This document shows, in pieces, positions 45,401 to 56,400 of a DNA stretch of 64,000 bases; position 1 is the first letter of the stretch; the number at the start of each line of letters is the position of its first letter. Origin of the DNA: Aspidiotus rigidus (Eukaryota; Arthropoda; Insecta; Hemiptera; Diaspididae); contig JAVHKY010000037.1 of NCBI GenBank assembly GCA_035079385.1, forward strand, positions 1,922,001 to 1,986,000. The letters run 5' to 3'. A program made the translations under genes and the position numbers. The notes below the pieces were generated by a model that did no database searches, was not told the origin of the DNA, and worked only from the letters and a program-made list of their open reading frames with translations.

Positions 45401-48400
45401 TTTCTATTTCCACGAAATTTTTGGGTCTTCTTGAACATACTACCTTTGTTCTTAGTTTAACTTTACCTAATATTTTCATAAAATCGCCTGATGCTGATTT
45501 CATGCGAACACCGTACGCTGGTTCAATAATGAATTTAGTGTTTGGGTTTTTGATCGTCAGGTCATCAAAGAATTTTTTCGATATTATTGATACGCTGCAA
45601 CCCGTGTCGAAAATTGCAACAATTAATATTCCCAGAAAATTCATTAGTAACTGGAAAAGCGATCCTTTTTTGATTCGCTCTTCGATATCAATTTCGTAGT
45701 CAGGTATATCAATGACTCTAGCGACTACGTTCTCTTCAGATTTCTTTTCAAATCTCACCATAGACGAGTACGAATCTAGTCTTTTCGCAATCTCTTCCCT
45801 TGCGTTCAGGGACCATTCGTGTCCGTCTCCTCGCGACATAGCGTTATACATCAGCGGAGAGTATTGAATATCTGTAAAGTTCTCGATATGTCGTGATTGT
45901 ATAGAACGAGCATTTGGATGAAATACCGACAGTATGGAGAATGTACGAATTTTGTCTCCAAATGGCAGCCTTTTCAGATCATCTATAGCTCGATTAATTA
46001 TCTTTACATTTCGGAAAATCGTAGAATCCATTTTTCTGGGAAAAGAAAGCTGCATAAAAATTAGCCTTTCCGTACCTTTCGATTTTATAAAGACTTCGGC
46101 TATATCGGTAAACCATCTCTTTACCTGAGTGGCTCGTAGATCTTTTTCATCGATAATTTCTGAGCCTATATTTACAATAACATTTGAAAATTTTTCTTGC
46201 TCCGGTTTGTCGGAGAGCTTCAAGGCCAATGCTAAATTCTTAGGCGTGAAACCCTTATTTAACCATAGTTTTGCGCCTTGCTTAAGAAAGTGATAGGTAG
46301 TCATATTTTCGGCTAATGCTACCATGGAGGAGTCCCCACATATGAGGAAATCATTCCATATTAATTTCGAATTGTCATTTGTCTCATCCTCCTTAATTGC
46401 GTAGCCTACATTAATACTTGTATCTTCGTTGGTACAGTCGTGTTCTTCAGAGGAGACGTTAGATTCTACGTTCGATGCCTGCAACCCAATACCTAAGCTC
46501 GACTCATCATTACTACCATTAATTAGGGACTCACCTGTTTCACGAGGACTTGAGTCTTCGTCAGCGCGTGAATCATTTTCCACTTTGACATGGAGAGTTG
46601 ACGTGGTTTTTGAAGCGCCTGATGCTTTCTTCGGAAACTGTCGATATTTCGAAGGAGGCTTCTCGGGAAATTCGTTGGAACTCGAATGTCTTGTGACGTC
46701 GTCACCGAATTTTCGATGATAGTATTGGACAAACTCGACCATCTGTTCGGAATCGCGAGGAGTACCAGGCATGCGGCTACGAATGGTCTCTGGAAGTTTT
46801 TTCCAGACCCTTTTCAGTGGCTGGTCGATCCTCAGTTTCGTACAGCTGTCCAATTGTCGTACCCACTCCTCCAACCAATCGCACATATTATCGCGTTTGA
46901 GATCGATCGACGCGTTCTCGAATTCTTGAAAAACTCGCTTTTGGGCAAACAGATCCCAGTGACGGTCTAGAAACATAGTTTCTACCGTCACCCACGTGCA
47001 TCGCGAGCTCTTGCATTTCTCGCGAATGGACTGTGCTATTCCCTTAGTCAAAGGTGACCTATTGAGTAGATGGGCAAATCGTTGAATCCGCATCTTCTCA
47101 TCCTTCACAAAGGTCCCAATCTGACTATTGAATTCTTGTAAGAATTCAATGGGTGTCCTTGTCTCACCAGCCTCTCTCGATGTGAACGGAGTACATCTCT
47201 TTTCATCTAATGTGAAGTCAGGCAATTTCAAGGGTTGAGTATGTGAACTGTTAGCCCACGGATCCGATGTAATGTTCAATATTTTTGATGTTCTATGCCT
47301 GCGACGTTTTTCTTTTTCACTTGAGCGATGGTTATGTGGTTTATCTCGTCGGTCGCGTCTACTATCTTCGCTGCTCGACGAACTTGAGTCGGATCTTGAA
47401 TTATCCGAACTATCCGGAGGAGAAGAAGAAGGAGGGCTTCCTTGATTTTGATTTCGAATAGTCGAACCTTCGAATTCAATCTCAGCCTCAGAGGCGACTC
47501 GTTTTTCAAACTTTTGAGTTGATCGAGCAACTTTGGATTGGCCTTTCTTCTCTTTCTTGTTTCTAGCCGATGACCTAGGCTTTTCCGAAGCTCTATCAGA
47601 AATAAAGGCATGGAGAGATTCAATCTCATTGGCCAGCGACTGTAACCTAAGATCCTTCTGCTCCAGCTCTTTACGGTGGATCTCATTCCGGAGTTCCTCA
47701 ATGGCGGGAGTAATTTCCATAAAATTGCTAACATTTCTTTGGGAAATTAGTTCCGCTAGTTTTTCTTCTAACGTCGGTTCAGGGTTGTCTTGACTGTTTT
47801 CGTCCCCGCTCACCAGATTATTTTCGTGATCGGTCATTTCTACTACTGATCTAGGTCGATAAGTCTGAGGTATTAGTTGGCTCGAAATTGATAGCTGCAG
47901 ACCCGTTTGCTGGGGTCTAGGATATTTACTGCAAAAATCTTCAAGACCTGTATTGGGAAGCAAATTGTTTAAAGACATGGAACGTGATTGCGTCATCATC
48001 TCCTCTGTAGTGGAATCATTAGGAGTTTGTTTCACTAAAGAGGTTTGCCGGCTTAAATTTTGTAATATGGCCTTTTTTCTCAACCCTACCCGTTCCGGAT
48101 GAAAGGTATCGCGCGCTTGCGTGATAGGTCTGTTTTCGATACCTATAGTTCTCTCGTATGCATTACTTTCATCAAAAACGTTCTCATTTAAATACGAAAT
48201 ATTATCGGAGGAATTACTAATTTCGCTACTAGTGGATAGACAGGGTGTCACACTCACATTGTCTTTCACAATACCAGATGCTGGAATTTGCTTTGAGAGA
48301 GGGGGAGGTGTTGACGAAGTCTTATTAGGCTCACTTAATTTTTGAGGTGTAACTAGTGGATGTAGGAATTCGTTTATCGAAACTGGGTTTCCGGCAATCA

Positions 48401-48749
48401 ATTTCATTGCCGGAGGTGACAATTTAGCGACTGTGTTTGCTACACTACGAATGACACCGCTCACAGTGCCTGCCCCTGCCCCAGGTTCCACAAGTTCTTG
48501 ATTGCTCAAAGATGTTTTCGACCCTGCTGAATGCGTACTCGAAACCGAACCAGCTGAGCTTTTGCGTGATTTTAATTTAGGTTTGAAGATTCCTTCGGGT
48601 ATCTCATACGCTTTTTTCTTCCTACTCGGCTTGCCTACTCTCGACTCGACCAATTTACCAGGATCAGGCCTCGCATTTCGATGTGGATTTTTACGTTTCT
48701 CAATATCCTTCTTTTCAACACCATCTGATGCTGCATTATTGGATGACAT
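42438..48749 (-). CDS. Gypsy gag-protease-RT-integrase polyprotein, truncated by insertion
   Basis: The 2,103-codon frame has no internal stop. Residues 1-500 are low-complexity and basic/serine-rich; 500-690 look like a gag capsid (HWDLFAQKRVFQEF, WLEEWVRQLD), with no zinc knuckle. Residues 800-950 (ICGDSSM, NIGSEI, FHPN) recall an SGNH hydrolase. Protease: FDTGCS, D1048. RT about 1240-1470: LDLRWAFMQI (D1358), YVDD 1419-1422. The following RNase H position (1560-1640) has LSVRE and HVQF where catalytic aspartates belong, so it is degenerate. Integrase: H1783/H1788 with only one of the usual CxxC cysteines (YRPC), then D1850, D1908, E1943, and a GPY/F-like end. The stop at 42438 lies in the Penelope tail region just past the target duplication; the frame formerly continued into RNase H. 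RT-integrase order is Ty3/Gypsy. Confidence 0.92.
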   Translation of the reverse strand: MSSNNAASDGVEKKDIEKRKNPHRNARPDPGKLVESRVGKPSRKKKAYEIPEGIFKPKLKSRKSSAGSVSSTHSAGSKTSLSNQELVEPGAGAGTVSGVIRSVANTVAKLSPPAMKLIAGNPVSINEFLHPLVTPQKLSEPNKTSSTPPPLSKQIPASGIVKDNVSVTPCLSTSSEISNSSDNISYLNENVFDESNAYERTIGIENRPITQARDTFHPERVGLRKKAILQNLSRQTSLVKQTPNDSTTEEMMTQSRSMSLNNLLPNTGLEDFCSKYPRPQQTGLQLSISSQLIPQTYRPRSVVEMTDHENNLVSGDENSQDNPEPTLEEKLAELISQRNVSNFMEITPAIEELRNEIHRKELEQKDLRLQSLANEIESLHAFISDRASEKPRSSARNKKEKKGQSKVARSTQKFEKRVASEAEIEFEGSTIRNQNQGSPPSSSPPDSSDNSRSDSSSSSSEDSRRDRRDKPHNHRSSEKEKRRRHRTSKILNITSDPWANSSHTQPLKLPDFTLDEKRCTPFTSREAGETRTPIEFLQEFNSQIGTFVKDEKMRIQRFAHLLNRSPLTKGIAQSIREKCKSSRCTWVTVETMFLDRHWDLFAQKRVFQEFENASIDLKRDNMCDWLEEWVRQLDSCTKLRIDQPLKRVWKKLPETIRSRMPGTPRDSEQMVEFVQYYHRKFGDDVTRHSSSNEFPEKPPSKYRQFPKKASGASKTTSTLHVKVENDSRADEDSSPRETGESLINGSNDESSLGIGLQASNVESNVSSEEHDCTNEDTSINVGYAIKEDETNDNSKLIWNDFLICGDSSMVALAENMTTYHFLKQGAKLWLNKGFTPKNLALALKLSDKPEQEKFSNVIVNIGSEIIDEKDLRATQVKRWFTDIAEVFIKSKGTERLIFMQLSFPRKMDSTIFRNVKIINRAIDDLKRLPFGDKIRTFSILSVFHPNARSIQSRHIENFTDIQYSPLMYNAMSRGDGHEWSLNAREEIAKRLDSYSSMVRFEKKSEENVVARVIDIPDYEIDIEERIKKGSLFQLLMNFLGILIVAIFDTGCSVSIISKKFFDDLTIKNPNTKFIIEPAYGVRMKSASGDFMKILGKVKLRTKVVCSRRPKNFVEIETYFYIVEDLPCECLFGGELAIEQKLLVDMPGEALVFLGEMPSTIISFVGAKGDPLASVSDIFTKLQQIYQQENLLDRRRKLEKKDFIRRAEVFTVLNVEKEPGPSTQDWEKKLLEKFPVAFEKRIGKLLNFVYELQFRNPDEKVIIKNKRYSYSREKMKAVRSVIDEWIENGILEKCMSPHINNIVIVKKKTDPGSKPEYRICNDFRLLNKYLKPPQNLAPNIESITQKFVGKKYTHFSRLDLRWAFMQILLHRNSRDYTAFDFEGTMYRFTRVAFGMNCSMQAFIAATSPLLEEFQDFCMVYVDDIVIMSETFEEHKIQVAKVIEKLERHGMTIKFEKCEWAKPETKFLGYIINANGIRPNPEKVEQLQKVQAPKCPRDIRSFLGACGYFSRHIPSYAEYAACLTELIRKNAKFEWSEKQEKTFLAIKESVKEMCYNYHLDPNKEIDIVLSVRERSYSAAIMQTKNEGFYPLVFAGRKFRDVETRYSPVELEFTCMSDILKRYAYLLYGHKINFHVQFVWAELTTMWPFLSKRLQKANVRMREFQAEVKTISPKMKKMFNYLNRFPIEPHHELPEEEEESTIEDFQKNDQTIDCNYFDVEISPQMRAQLKDLKSLQEEDEIISTERKKNNARVTFDGEYYRFRGYDGIERIFVPEKLQRDLIDYYHRFYGHQAIQKTITVLRRHFHWKLLAEDVADYVGRYRPCLKMKCHAKRAKAAIKHIEIERVNQFLFLDFFGPLISSGRYKYILVMLEGFSKMVKIVPIENADSKSVIRALEKYSANFNKPENILSDNGRAFTSDEFYEAMNNMKINVTHTSFYNPQCNLAERIMSRVGDMMRIHLIEKSHDRWRELVRDIECAINEVEHGVTLVPPHEIITGEPVPDEIPEILRIPPPKLVRNKIINEVRDRLKKVYSKVTDDKRSRILVGDIVKLRLHPQTKRGEGRIKKFLPRFSDRFEVIATTFENRYKLRSLGEDKTIRWENIRNLN

Positions 48750-50638
48750 GATGTCGAGAGGGTGGGATTATAAGATTTCAATCGATAATTACTGTTTCAG
48801 GCAGATAGCCAATACAAATATGGTTGACTTGGTATTCGATTAGAATTACAAATTATGTTCTTACGGTAGAAAATTGTCAGAAATAATGGAATATAATCAG
48901 TCGAGAAAAAAAAGATAATTCAGTATTGTTTAGACAATAAACTCTGGAAGCTTCGCAAACAGTCGAAATGGTGAAGCTAAATTCGAGAGATGAACGAGAA
49001 AAAAAAAAAAAGAGAAAAATCGTTGATAACTGTAGTAACGTTAGTATTTTTCTTTCTTTACAGGTATGATACCCGAATACAATGAAGGCTTACTCAAAAC
49101 TCAAAAATTTTCAATGCAACAAAGCTAGAAGAGGCTACAAAAAAAATTAGTCGTCATCAACGTCCGGTCGATGAAATCAGTGCAAGAATTGGTGGTCGTA
49201 TATGAAATGACCAAGACCTTATTGAGCTATTAGGCCGTGCTCGTAAAATTCGACTTTATCGTGTCTATTGTACAGATTATCAGTTCTCGCTAGTGCGAAG
49301 AGTATGATAGCGGACGGACAATAGGCCTACCGTATCTACTTTACGTTAAGCTATACACGAAGCACAAATATTTAACTGAAAAATAACGGTAAATGCACCG
49401 ACTAGATTTAGCATGCAACGAAGCTCGCTTGTTGAAAACAGTTCGTAAACTTTCGAAATACGAGAAAGAAGAGAAAAAAAAAGTAAAAAAAAAATAATTG
49501 CTATCGTTTAATTATAACGAAAAATTACGTTAAAATTTAACCGAAGCTCCAGAGGAAAGAGAGAGAGAAAGAAGAGAAGAAAAAAAAAGTTTAGGGAGAA
49601 TAGTAAAGAGAGGAGAAGAAAAAAAAGAGAAAAGAGAAAAAAAAAGAAGAAAACCTACGCAGAGCAGAATCGGCGTCTAGGCTCAGATAGCCACTTTACG
49701 TAAGGAAAAGCTAAGCTTTATTCGGGCACGTAAGGTGCTTACTTTTCACCAGATTTCACGAGTGAAGATTTTAACTCGTGAGTTTGTCAATGTCTGACCT
49801 CGAATCTTTCAACTTTTATAGTGCGCAGTGACAAATCGCCCCTGAGTACTGGGAATAAAATCAGAATAGACTTTTACAAGGCCACAAGATGTGACTGCGT
49901 GAGAATCACTTTATTTAAATAATTCATAAGGATGACAGGGTTACGTGAGGGTTTCAGGGCACCTCTAAAACTCAAACAAAAAAAAGGTAAAAAAAAAAAG
50001 AGAAAAGGCAGAAAGTAGGAAAGGAGAGAGAGAAAGTATAAGGAACCAGAAAAAATTCTTCACACATTTCGGGTCAGTCTCATTCAGAAGGAAAATTACT
50101 GTCACTCTCCCCTCGATACGTAATCGAGTGAAACGTCCACGAACTCGAAGGATCCGCAGGATGAGAGACAACGTGAACAGTAAAACAACTTTAACTAAAA
50201 AGGAAAAGAATAGAAATTCGGTCGGGAGCAAGGCTCAAAACGACCTCCTATTTAGACAAGAAATTCTTTGACAGAACCACATTAGGCGCCAGCAAGCTTA
50301 AGAGCTTACAGAGGAAAATTCTTTGGACTTGAATGAGGAACAGAATTCAAAAGGGTGAAGATTATCGGAAAATTTAGAGTGACAGAGATATAGGCTTCGG
50401 ACTGGCTTCGCCAATCGACTACACTACGGTTTTCGAAAACCCTATTTACACCAAAGGGGGACTACTGGCCGAGTAGTCCTCCAGGATTAGACCTCTAGGT
50501 AGTCTTTCTTCGGTGATATCACTAGAAAATAACTAAAATTTACGTAGGCTACAAAACTTCGACCAAACATGTGACAACCGATAGGCACCATGTACACACA
50601 TTCGAACGATTGTGTATCCAGGCGTCCTAACAATAATT
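48750..50638 (-). other. Gypsy 5' leader
   Basis: Untranslated region between the primer-binding site and the polyprotein ATG at 48749, 1.9 kb, purine-rich on the plus strand with long GA tracts at 49540-49660 and 49980-50040. No coding-strand frame here looks real; one at 50231-49965 is low-complexity. Such a long leader might hold packaging or internal translation signals, but none can be identified by eye. Confidence 0.55.
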
Positions 50639-50658
50639 GTCCCACGTTGGGGGCGCCA
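50639..50658 (-). promoter_or_regulatory. Primer-binding site
   Basis: On the coding strand TGGCGCCCCCAACGTGGGAC lies 24 bases after the 5' LTR. TGG at its start matches the 3' CCA of a tRNA primer. The specific tRNA was not determined; a search of arthropod tRNA 3' ends would settle it. Confidence 0.75.
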
Positions 50659-50682
50659 ATTTAAAAAGTCGGCCAAGTGTTA

Positions 50683-52236
50683 TGTGACGTTACAAGGAGC
50701 ATGTTCGACTCCATAGTAGGCCACATAAAGCACAAGGTCGGCTCTCCAAAGAGGAACTCAATGTTCAGAAAACACCTCTCCGTATTGTAGTTTATAATTT
50801 TGAGGGTTGGTCTCCGGTTTGACCGGAACACACATTTTAATCAAAATTTGAGCTACAGAGTCTAGCCTAAATCAGAATGAGATCAACACTGAAAGACACG
50901 GAGGGGGAGGGTCGCGCTTGACCGTATCTCAGGGACTTCGATACTCATCTGAAATGGATAAAAAAGTAGGCTGAGTAGGAGAGATGTATGGATTGAGGCT
51001 CGGATAGACATTACAGTCAGGAGGGAGAGAGCAGAGAAAGAGACTTGTAGTTTACCTCAGAGAATGTGTGTTCGAGTTAGCACTGCAGAAACAGCGAGTG
51101 TATCGTGTCAGTACTAAGTTTTGTAGGCTTATCTAAAAATAGTAGAAATAAAGGGAGGAGTCGACAATCGAATACCGGATCACGTAGTATAGTTGAGATT
51201 ATAGAAATCAGTCCGAAGCCGAAACGAAATAAAAGAAAGGTTCGAGCTTTACGACATACCCTATACACCACTCACGCCCCTGCCATGGGTGTTCACGCTA
51301 ACACCATCTTTTAGATAGAGCAAATCTCAAAATCAAACCCAATATTCGGCGTAGCGTAAGTTTTCATCCCATTGAGATGATGGAATATCGCATTCGAGCT
51401 TAAAGAAAATATAGATTGCGACGGGACGTAGTTTTAATTTGGAGAGAGAAAAATAGCAAAGAAAAAGAAAAAAAAAGAAAGAGAAAAAAAAAACAAAATC
51501 GGAAACGATCAAAATATAAATAAAATAAAGAGTAAATAAAAGAAAAATGTGAATTTGGTGGGAGCGAGGAGGCTCAGATACGTAAATCAAAATAAATGGA
51601 ACAAAAATAACAGAACTAAAATAAATCAAATTAAAATGAATAAACTAAAAAAAATTATAAGAAATAATAAGAAATGTAACTAAAAATAAGAAAAATCTGA
51701 AGAGAACGCCAGCGGGTGATGAGAGACTCGTAGGTGGTCTTCGACGAAGCTCGCCAATTGCGAGAGTATTTTTTTTCGATTTGGATTACCAAGAGCCCAA
51801 GCCCAAAACCACTTTAGGGATAGTAAACCAGAGATGGCTGGGTGAAATCCTGTCCAGCGTCGCAAACGGTGGTTGACGGGCAAATTTTGACGTCAGCCGT
51901 AAATGCAGTAAGACGCGCAACAAGAAAAATTGATAATATATTTTAAAGACTTTTTTCAAGCTATTCAACACGACAGTCTCATAGAAATGTACGGAAAGCG
52001 AGTGAAACAGTTATAACCGATAGGCGATAGTACAGTATCGATGCCGGTTACCGGGAGAAAAAAAAAAGGAAGAAAAAGAAGGGAAAGGAGAGAGGATAAG
52101 AGTATGCAGTACTGATATCGCATACAATAGGAAAGAGAGAAGGGAAATTACAGAGACTAGCCGCACGAACGCCGAGCGAGCGAAGTACGGCCGCCTTCAC
52201 ACGTCTTCGATGAAACCGAGAGTTCGTAACGCCACA
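50683..52236 (-). repeat. Gypsy element 5' LTR
   Basis: This copy should hold the element promoter, read to the left. TGTGGCGTTAC at its coding-strand start and GTAACGTCACA at its end form the short inverted termini. It differs from the left copy at only three positions that I saw. Confidence 0.95.
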
Positions 52237-52398
52237 CCATGTGAAAAACTATACTGCCCGATACTGTCCTAGCAACGATCGAAAGAGCAGGAAATAGTTT
52301 AGATAGGTCTATCAATCGTATAGGAATAGGGAACATAAACAGGGATCCGCTTCACCCGGTGGTGATCGAAATTACGGTATCATTGGTACATAATCATG

Positions 52399-52568
52399 AT
52401 ATCTCGTATACTAATTACGATGGTAGTTAAACAGGAGATCGAGTACCAAATTACTGTGATACGCGATTTTTCATCTTGTTGTGCGTTATTTCGGACAAAA
52501 ACAATATCTCGTTTACCAACAACGGTGGTAGTTAACCGAGATATTGAGTACCAAGCTTCGGTGGTACG
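52399..52568. repeat. Direct duplication with inverted ATATCTCG words
   Basis: About 65 bases starting ATATCTCGTATACTAATTAC at 52399 recur at 52504 with changes. In copy two, ATATCTCG and CGAGATAT face each other around GGTGGTAGTTAA, forming an inverted repeat. It directly follows the right LTR flank. Confidence 0.6.
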
Positions 52569-53760
52569 AAATTACATTTTATTCATTTTTAAATTTTCTT
52601 TTAGACTATATGAAAATTTTAGATCCTTCGAATTTATTTTATAATTGATACAAAATGTATGAAATTTTTGATTCTCTGAATTTCTTTTAGATCATTCGAA
52701 TTTCTTTTATAATTGTTACAATTTGATAAAAAAGTATTAAAATTTTTAATCCTCTGAATTCCTTTTTTCTTTTAGAAATGATACAAAATATATGAATTTC
52801 TTTTTTCTATTAAAAATTGATAGAAATTGTATGAAAAATTTTAAATCCTCTAAATTTCTTTTTTCTTTCAGAAATGATGAAAGTCAGTGGAGGAAAAGTT
52901 TCCGCCACTGAATTTAGAGGGTTGTACAAATGTGAAAATTATTTAATTGTATGCCAGAGCCTGCCAGGTTTTACCCCTCAAAATTTTTTGAGAAGTGATG
53001 TAAATTGTATAAAAAAAGTAAAAAGTGTAAATTAGAAATTGAAAAGTGTAAATAGTAAATTGTAAATTAAGAAAAGGAAACAAAAAGTATGAAAATTATT
53101 ATCCTTCTAAATTCCTTTGAGAAGTGATACAAATTGTATAAAAAATAATAGAAAAAGTATGAAAATTTTTATCCTCTGAGAATTTCTTTGAGAAGTGATT
53201 AAAAGTGTATACAAATTGATACAATTTCTTTTAGAATTGATACAAATTGATATAAAATGTATACAAATGTTTTAAAAAATTTTGAGAGTATGAATTTCTA
53301 TTAAAAATTGATACAAAAATTAAGAGTTGTAAATAAGGAAATGAGTGGGTAAAAAAGAGATGAAACTGATACAAAAGTATGGAAATATTCATACTCTCTG
53401 AAAATTGTTCCGCCACTGAATTTTAATAGTTGCGCAATTGTGAAAAATAAGCCTGGGGTATAGGAAAAACGTCATGTCAAATGAGTGGGTCAATATTAGA
53501 GCACCTAGAATTTTGAGTAAAATGGATGAAATTGATACAAAAATGATACAAAAGTTTGAAATTTTTTGGAGTAGTGAGTAAGAAAAAATGGTGTGAAATG
53601 ATTGATATTTACCTTAAAAATAACTAAATTAACGATTTGAAAAATAGGGAAATTTGATGATTTTTTGAGGGGTGAAAAAATGGCTCTGGCGCATAGAAAA
53701 ATAGGGGTGGCGCACGAGTGGCGCAGAACATACATTGTATATCTACTCACGTTCTATTCG
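52569..53760. repeat. AT-rich degenerate tandem repeat
   Basis: Words such as TTGATACAAA, GTATGAAAATTTT and CCTCTGAATTTCTTTTAGAA return many times with varying spacing, with two copies of a TTCCGCCACTGAATTT phrase (52900 and 53410). It is decayed low-complexity repeat DNA. Short minus-strand frames within are not genes. Confidence 0.6.
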
Positions 53761-54239
53761 TAGCATTTTCTGAATTTTTATTGTATTTCATAGAAATTGT
53801 TATCAATGTAAAAATTATAATATTTATTCTCTAACTAGTTTCCATAATTACTGAACCATTTTTTAGCAGCTCAAAAAATGGATTTGTTGGTGAGTAAGGT
53901 AAGTAAATTTGGGCACAGACAAATTATTTGTTGAAATATTTTGATTTGAAGAATTGGAGTTATTAGGTGCAACAATAATTTTCCATTCACTAGCTAAGTG
54001 AGGATAATTTCTAAAGAGACTATCTCTTTGTTGTTTATATGAGAGTAGAATTCGTTCAAAGTGATTGAAAGTTGACCAATTTTACCATATTCACCCCATA
54101 ATTTACCTACCCATCGTACGTCTCCCATGAGAATCAGAAATATTAAAATTTGCTTTCAATATTACTTTGAAAGTTTGAGGTACTGTACCAGATAAGTATT
54201 CCACCATGTAGGTTTGATAAAATAATCTAATATACTAAA
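53761..54239. other. AT-rich spacer
   Basis: Sequence between the low-complexity block and the first copy of the larger duplication. No gene or organised repeat was seen. Confidence 0.3.
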
Positions 54240-56400
54240 AAGCTAAATGACCCTTTGCCTCTCATTCCTGATTTGCCCGATACAATTTAGCTAAAAAATA
54301 GCTAACGCGTGTATTCTATTACTATATATATGAATTGCCTAGCAAATTATAAGAAAAAATATTCGGAAATTCTAATGACGTCACAGCGACTGAAGGTCAA
54401 CAGGCAAAATAGAAAATAGAAAATTAATTATTGGTTATTTAAGTGCAACGATTCATTATCACAAACGTGCGTGTAAAAGTTCTCCATTTTCCTGTTATCG
54501 CATCCGACGTCAATTATCATACTGTGACAAGATTATAATTATTTATCGTTAAAGTTCTATTCTACTTGATAGTTCTGGAGTTATTGACACTACCAGAATA
54601 CCTTGACACACTGATTCTCAAATAAATTTTGAATAAAAAGAAGAAAAGTGATCAACGGAGTATCCAAAGGGTACTGGATTTATTTTACACGTTCCTGACA
54701 CACTGATCCTCAAATAAATTTTGAACGTCAATTACCATTATTGGAAGAGTATAATATAATCATGAAAAAGTAGGAGCATACTTATTTGAAGTTCAATTCT
54801 ACTTGATAGTTCTCGAGTTAATTGATAGTTTTTTTTTTTTTTTTTTTCTTTATCAAGGTATACACTACTTGAATATACGTTCTTGACACACTGATCCTCA
54901 AATAAATTTCGAATAAAAATAAGAAAAGTGATCAACGGAGCATACAAAGAGTATTGGAGAATAAGAATAACTGGAGTGGAGTGAGAAACAAACGAAAAGA
55001 ACGTGAGGATAGGGAAGATGATTGGAAGAAGAGGTAGCAATCGAGTCAGATGGTGGTACTCAAATTTTAAGGCAGGAGAAAGAAAATGGATATGTATAAG
55101 TTGGAGTAATTGAGTACCATAGGTAGTTGTGGGAGTTGGAAACCGTTTTGGGAATGATTACATGGGACAGAGGATGAGACTGAGATTATATTGTGGGAAG
55201 TACATTGATTTTGGAGAGTAGGACAGGAAAAAAGATGATAAATCGTCAGATTATCTGCATAATAAGATTTATATGAAGGTAGAGCATGGAAACCCAGGAG
55301 GAGATGAGAATGTTCAAGTTGAGAGTGACCAATTCTATATCGAGTGAAAATAATTTCTTTATGGTGGGAATTTCCGTCCGATGAAGACTGAGGATAGGTT
55401 AACTTTTAATGATTCAAGTTTGTTGCAGGGTTGTTTTTTTATGTGAGTGATACAAGAATTAAGCTAGGATTAAGAAATAATGAAAGTTTTTATGGTCGTA
55501 AGTACGTAGTTACAAGGTGAGGTCCTTAATTTTGGGTGAAAGGGTGTAGTTTTTAGGCGCGCAATCAGTTTGATCATATTGAGGGCAACCGATGTGAACT
55601 GAGAATCAAATAAAAAATACGTTTTGTACAGATGAGCGTAGAAAAGTGTGAGCTTAAACCTAATCAGAATTCCAACTATAGACACATCATGTGAGAAATT
55701 GAGAGGGATGTATTCAGGAAAAGTAGGGGTACGATTCTAAGAAAAGGGCACAACGAAAGTTGAAAAAGAATATTACCATAAATAATATCAACAAGTATAA
55801 AGAGTTTCGGAAAACCCTGAAGAATGGAATAAAAGTAGCGCATAAAACATACCTCAGTTCCCTAGAGGAAGGCTTCAGATGAAATCCATCACATACCTAA
55901 TTTACCCGATACAATTAAGCTAAAAAATAGCTAAAGCCTAATATTATAACGGTAACGACCTTCTCTTTGCACTTCATACCTCATTTTATCCGATACAATT
56001 TAGCACTTTGCAAATTGAAGGATAATTAATTTGGCAAAAAGTTCTAATGACGTCAAAATGTCCACATAATGATGGAAAGTATCTAATGAAGGAGAGCTAA
56101 TAGGCAAAATAGAAAATAGTAGTCACCAAAATATGATGATCCCTTATCAATATCAACTTTTTGAATCAAAAATCACTTCCATTGTAAGAAGTAGAAGAAG
56201 AAAAGCAACTGAAATATTTGGAAAATGGAACTGACTAACACAGGTAGTTGCGAGAGTTGGAAACTGTGTTGGAAATGATTACACAGGTCAGAGGATACAA
56301 CTGAGAAAATACTTTGTAGGAAGTATGTTGATTTTGAAGAGTAGAACAAGAAAAAAGGTGATAGATTCTCAGATTATCTGTATATAAGATAGTAAGGATT
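54240..56400. repeat. Two diverged copies of a composite repeat, plus LTR-less retro-like remnants
   Basis: GCCCGATACAATTTAGCTAA with AAATAGCTAA at 54274-54303 recurs at 55905-55934, and a relative lies at 55980-56000. CTAATGACGTCA near 54373 recurs near 56043, each followed by GGCAAAATAGAAAATAG. A block starting GAGTTGGAAACCG at 55133 recurs at 56250 and stays similar to about 56390. Within the first copy a TGACACACTGATCCTCAAAT phrase appears three times (54607, 54697, 54885). The duplicated block has an open minus-strand reading in copy two (56651-56235) that I do not recognise. Confidence 0.55.

Larger units (their letters stand above)
35239..52236 (-). mobile_element. Ty3/Gypsy LTR retrotransposon interrupted by a Penelope-like element
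   Basis: Two 1,554-bp LTRs (35239-36792, 50683-52236) in direct orientation flank a minus-strand element of 17.0 kb, about 13.9 kb without the nested insertion. Order in the coding direction: right LTR, primer-binding site 50658-50639, 1.9-kb leader, gag-protease-RT-integrase frame 48749-42438, inserted Penelope-like element 42443-39313, C-terminal RNase H frame 39312-38002, 1.2-kb untranslated region, polypurine tract, left LTR. LTRs start TGTGGCGTTAC and end GTAACGTCACA on the coding strand. I saw only three LTR differences, so insertion is recent. No env-like frame is present. The bases flanking the LTRs (CGAGA and CCATG) do not form a target duplication. Confidence 0.92.
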
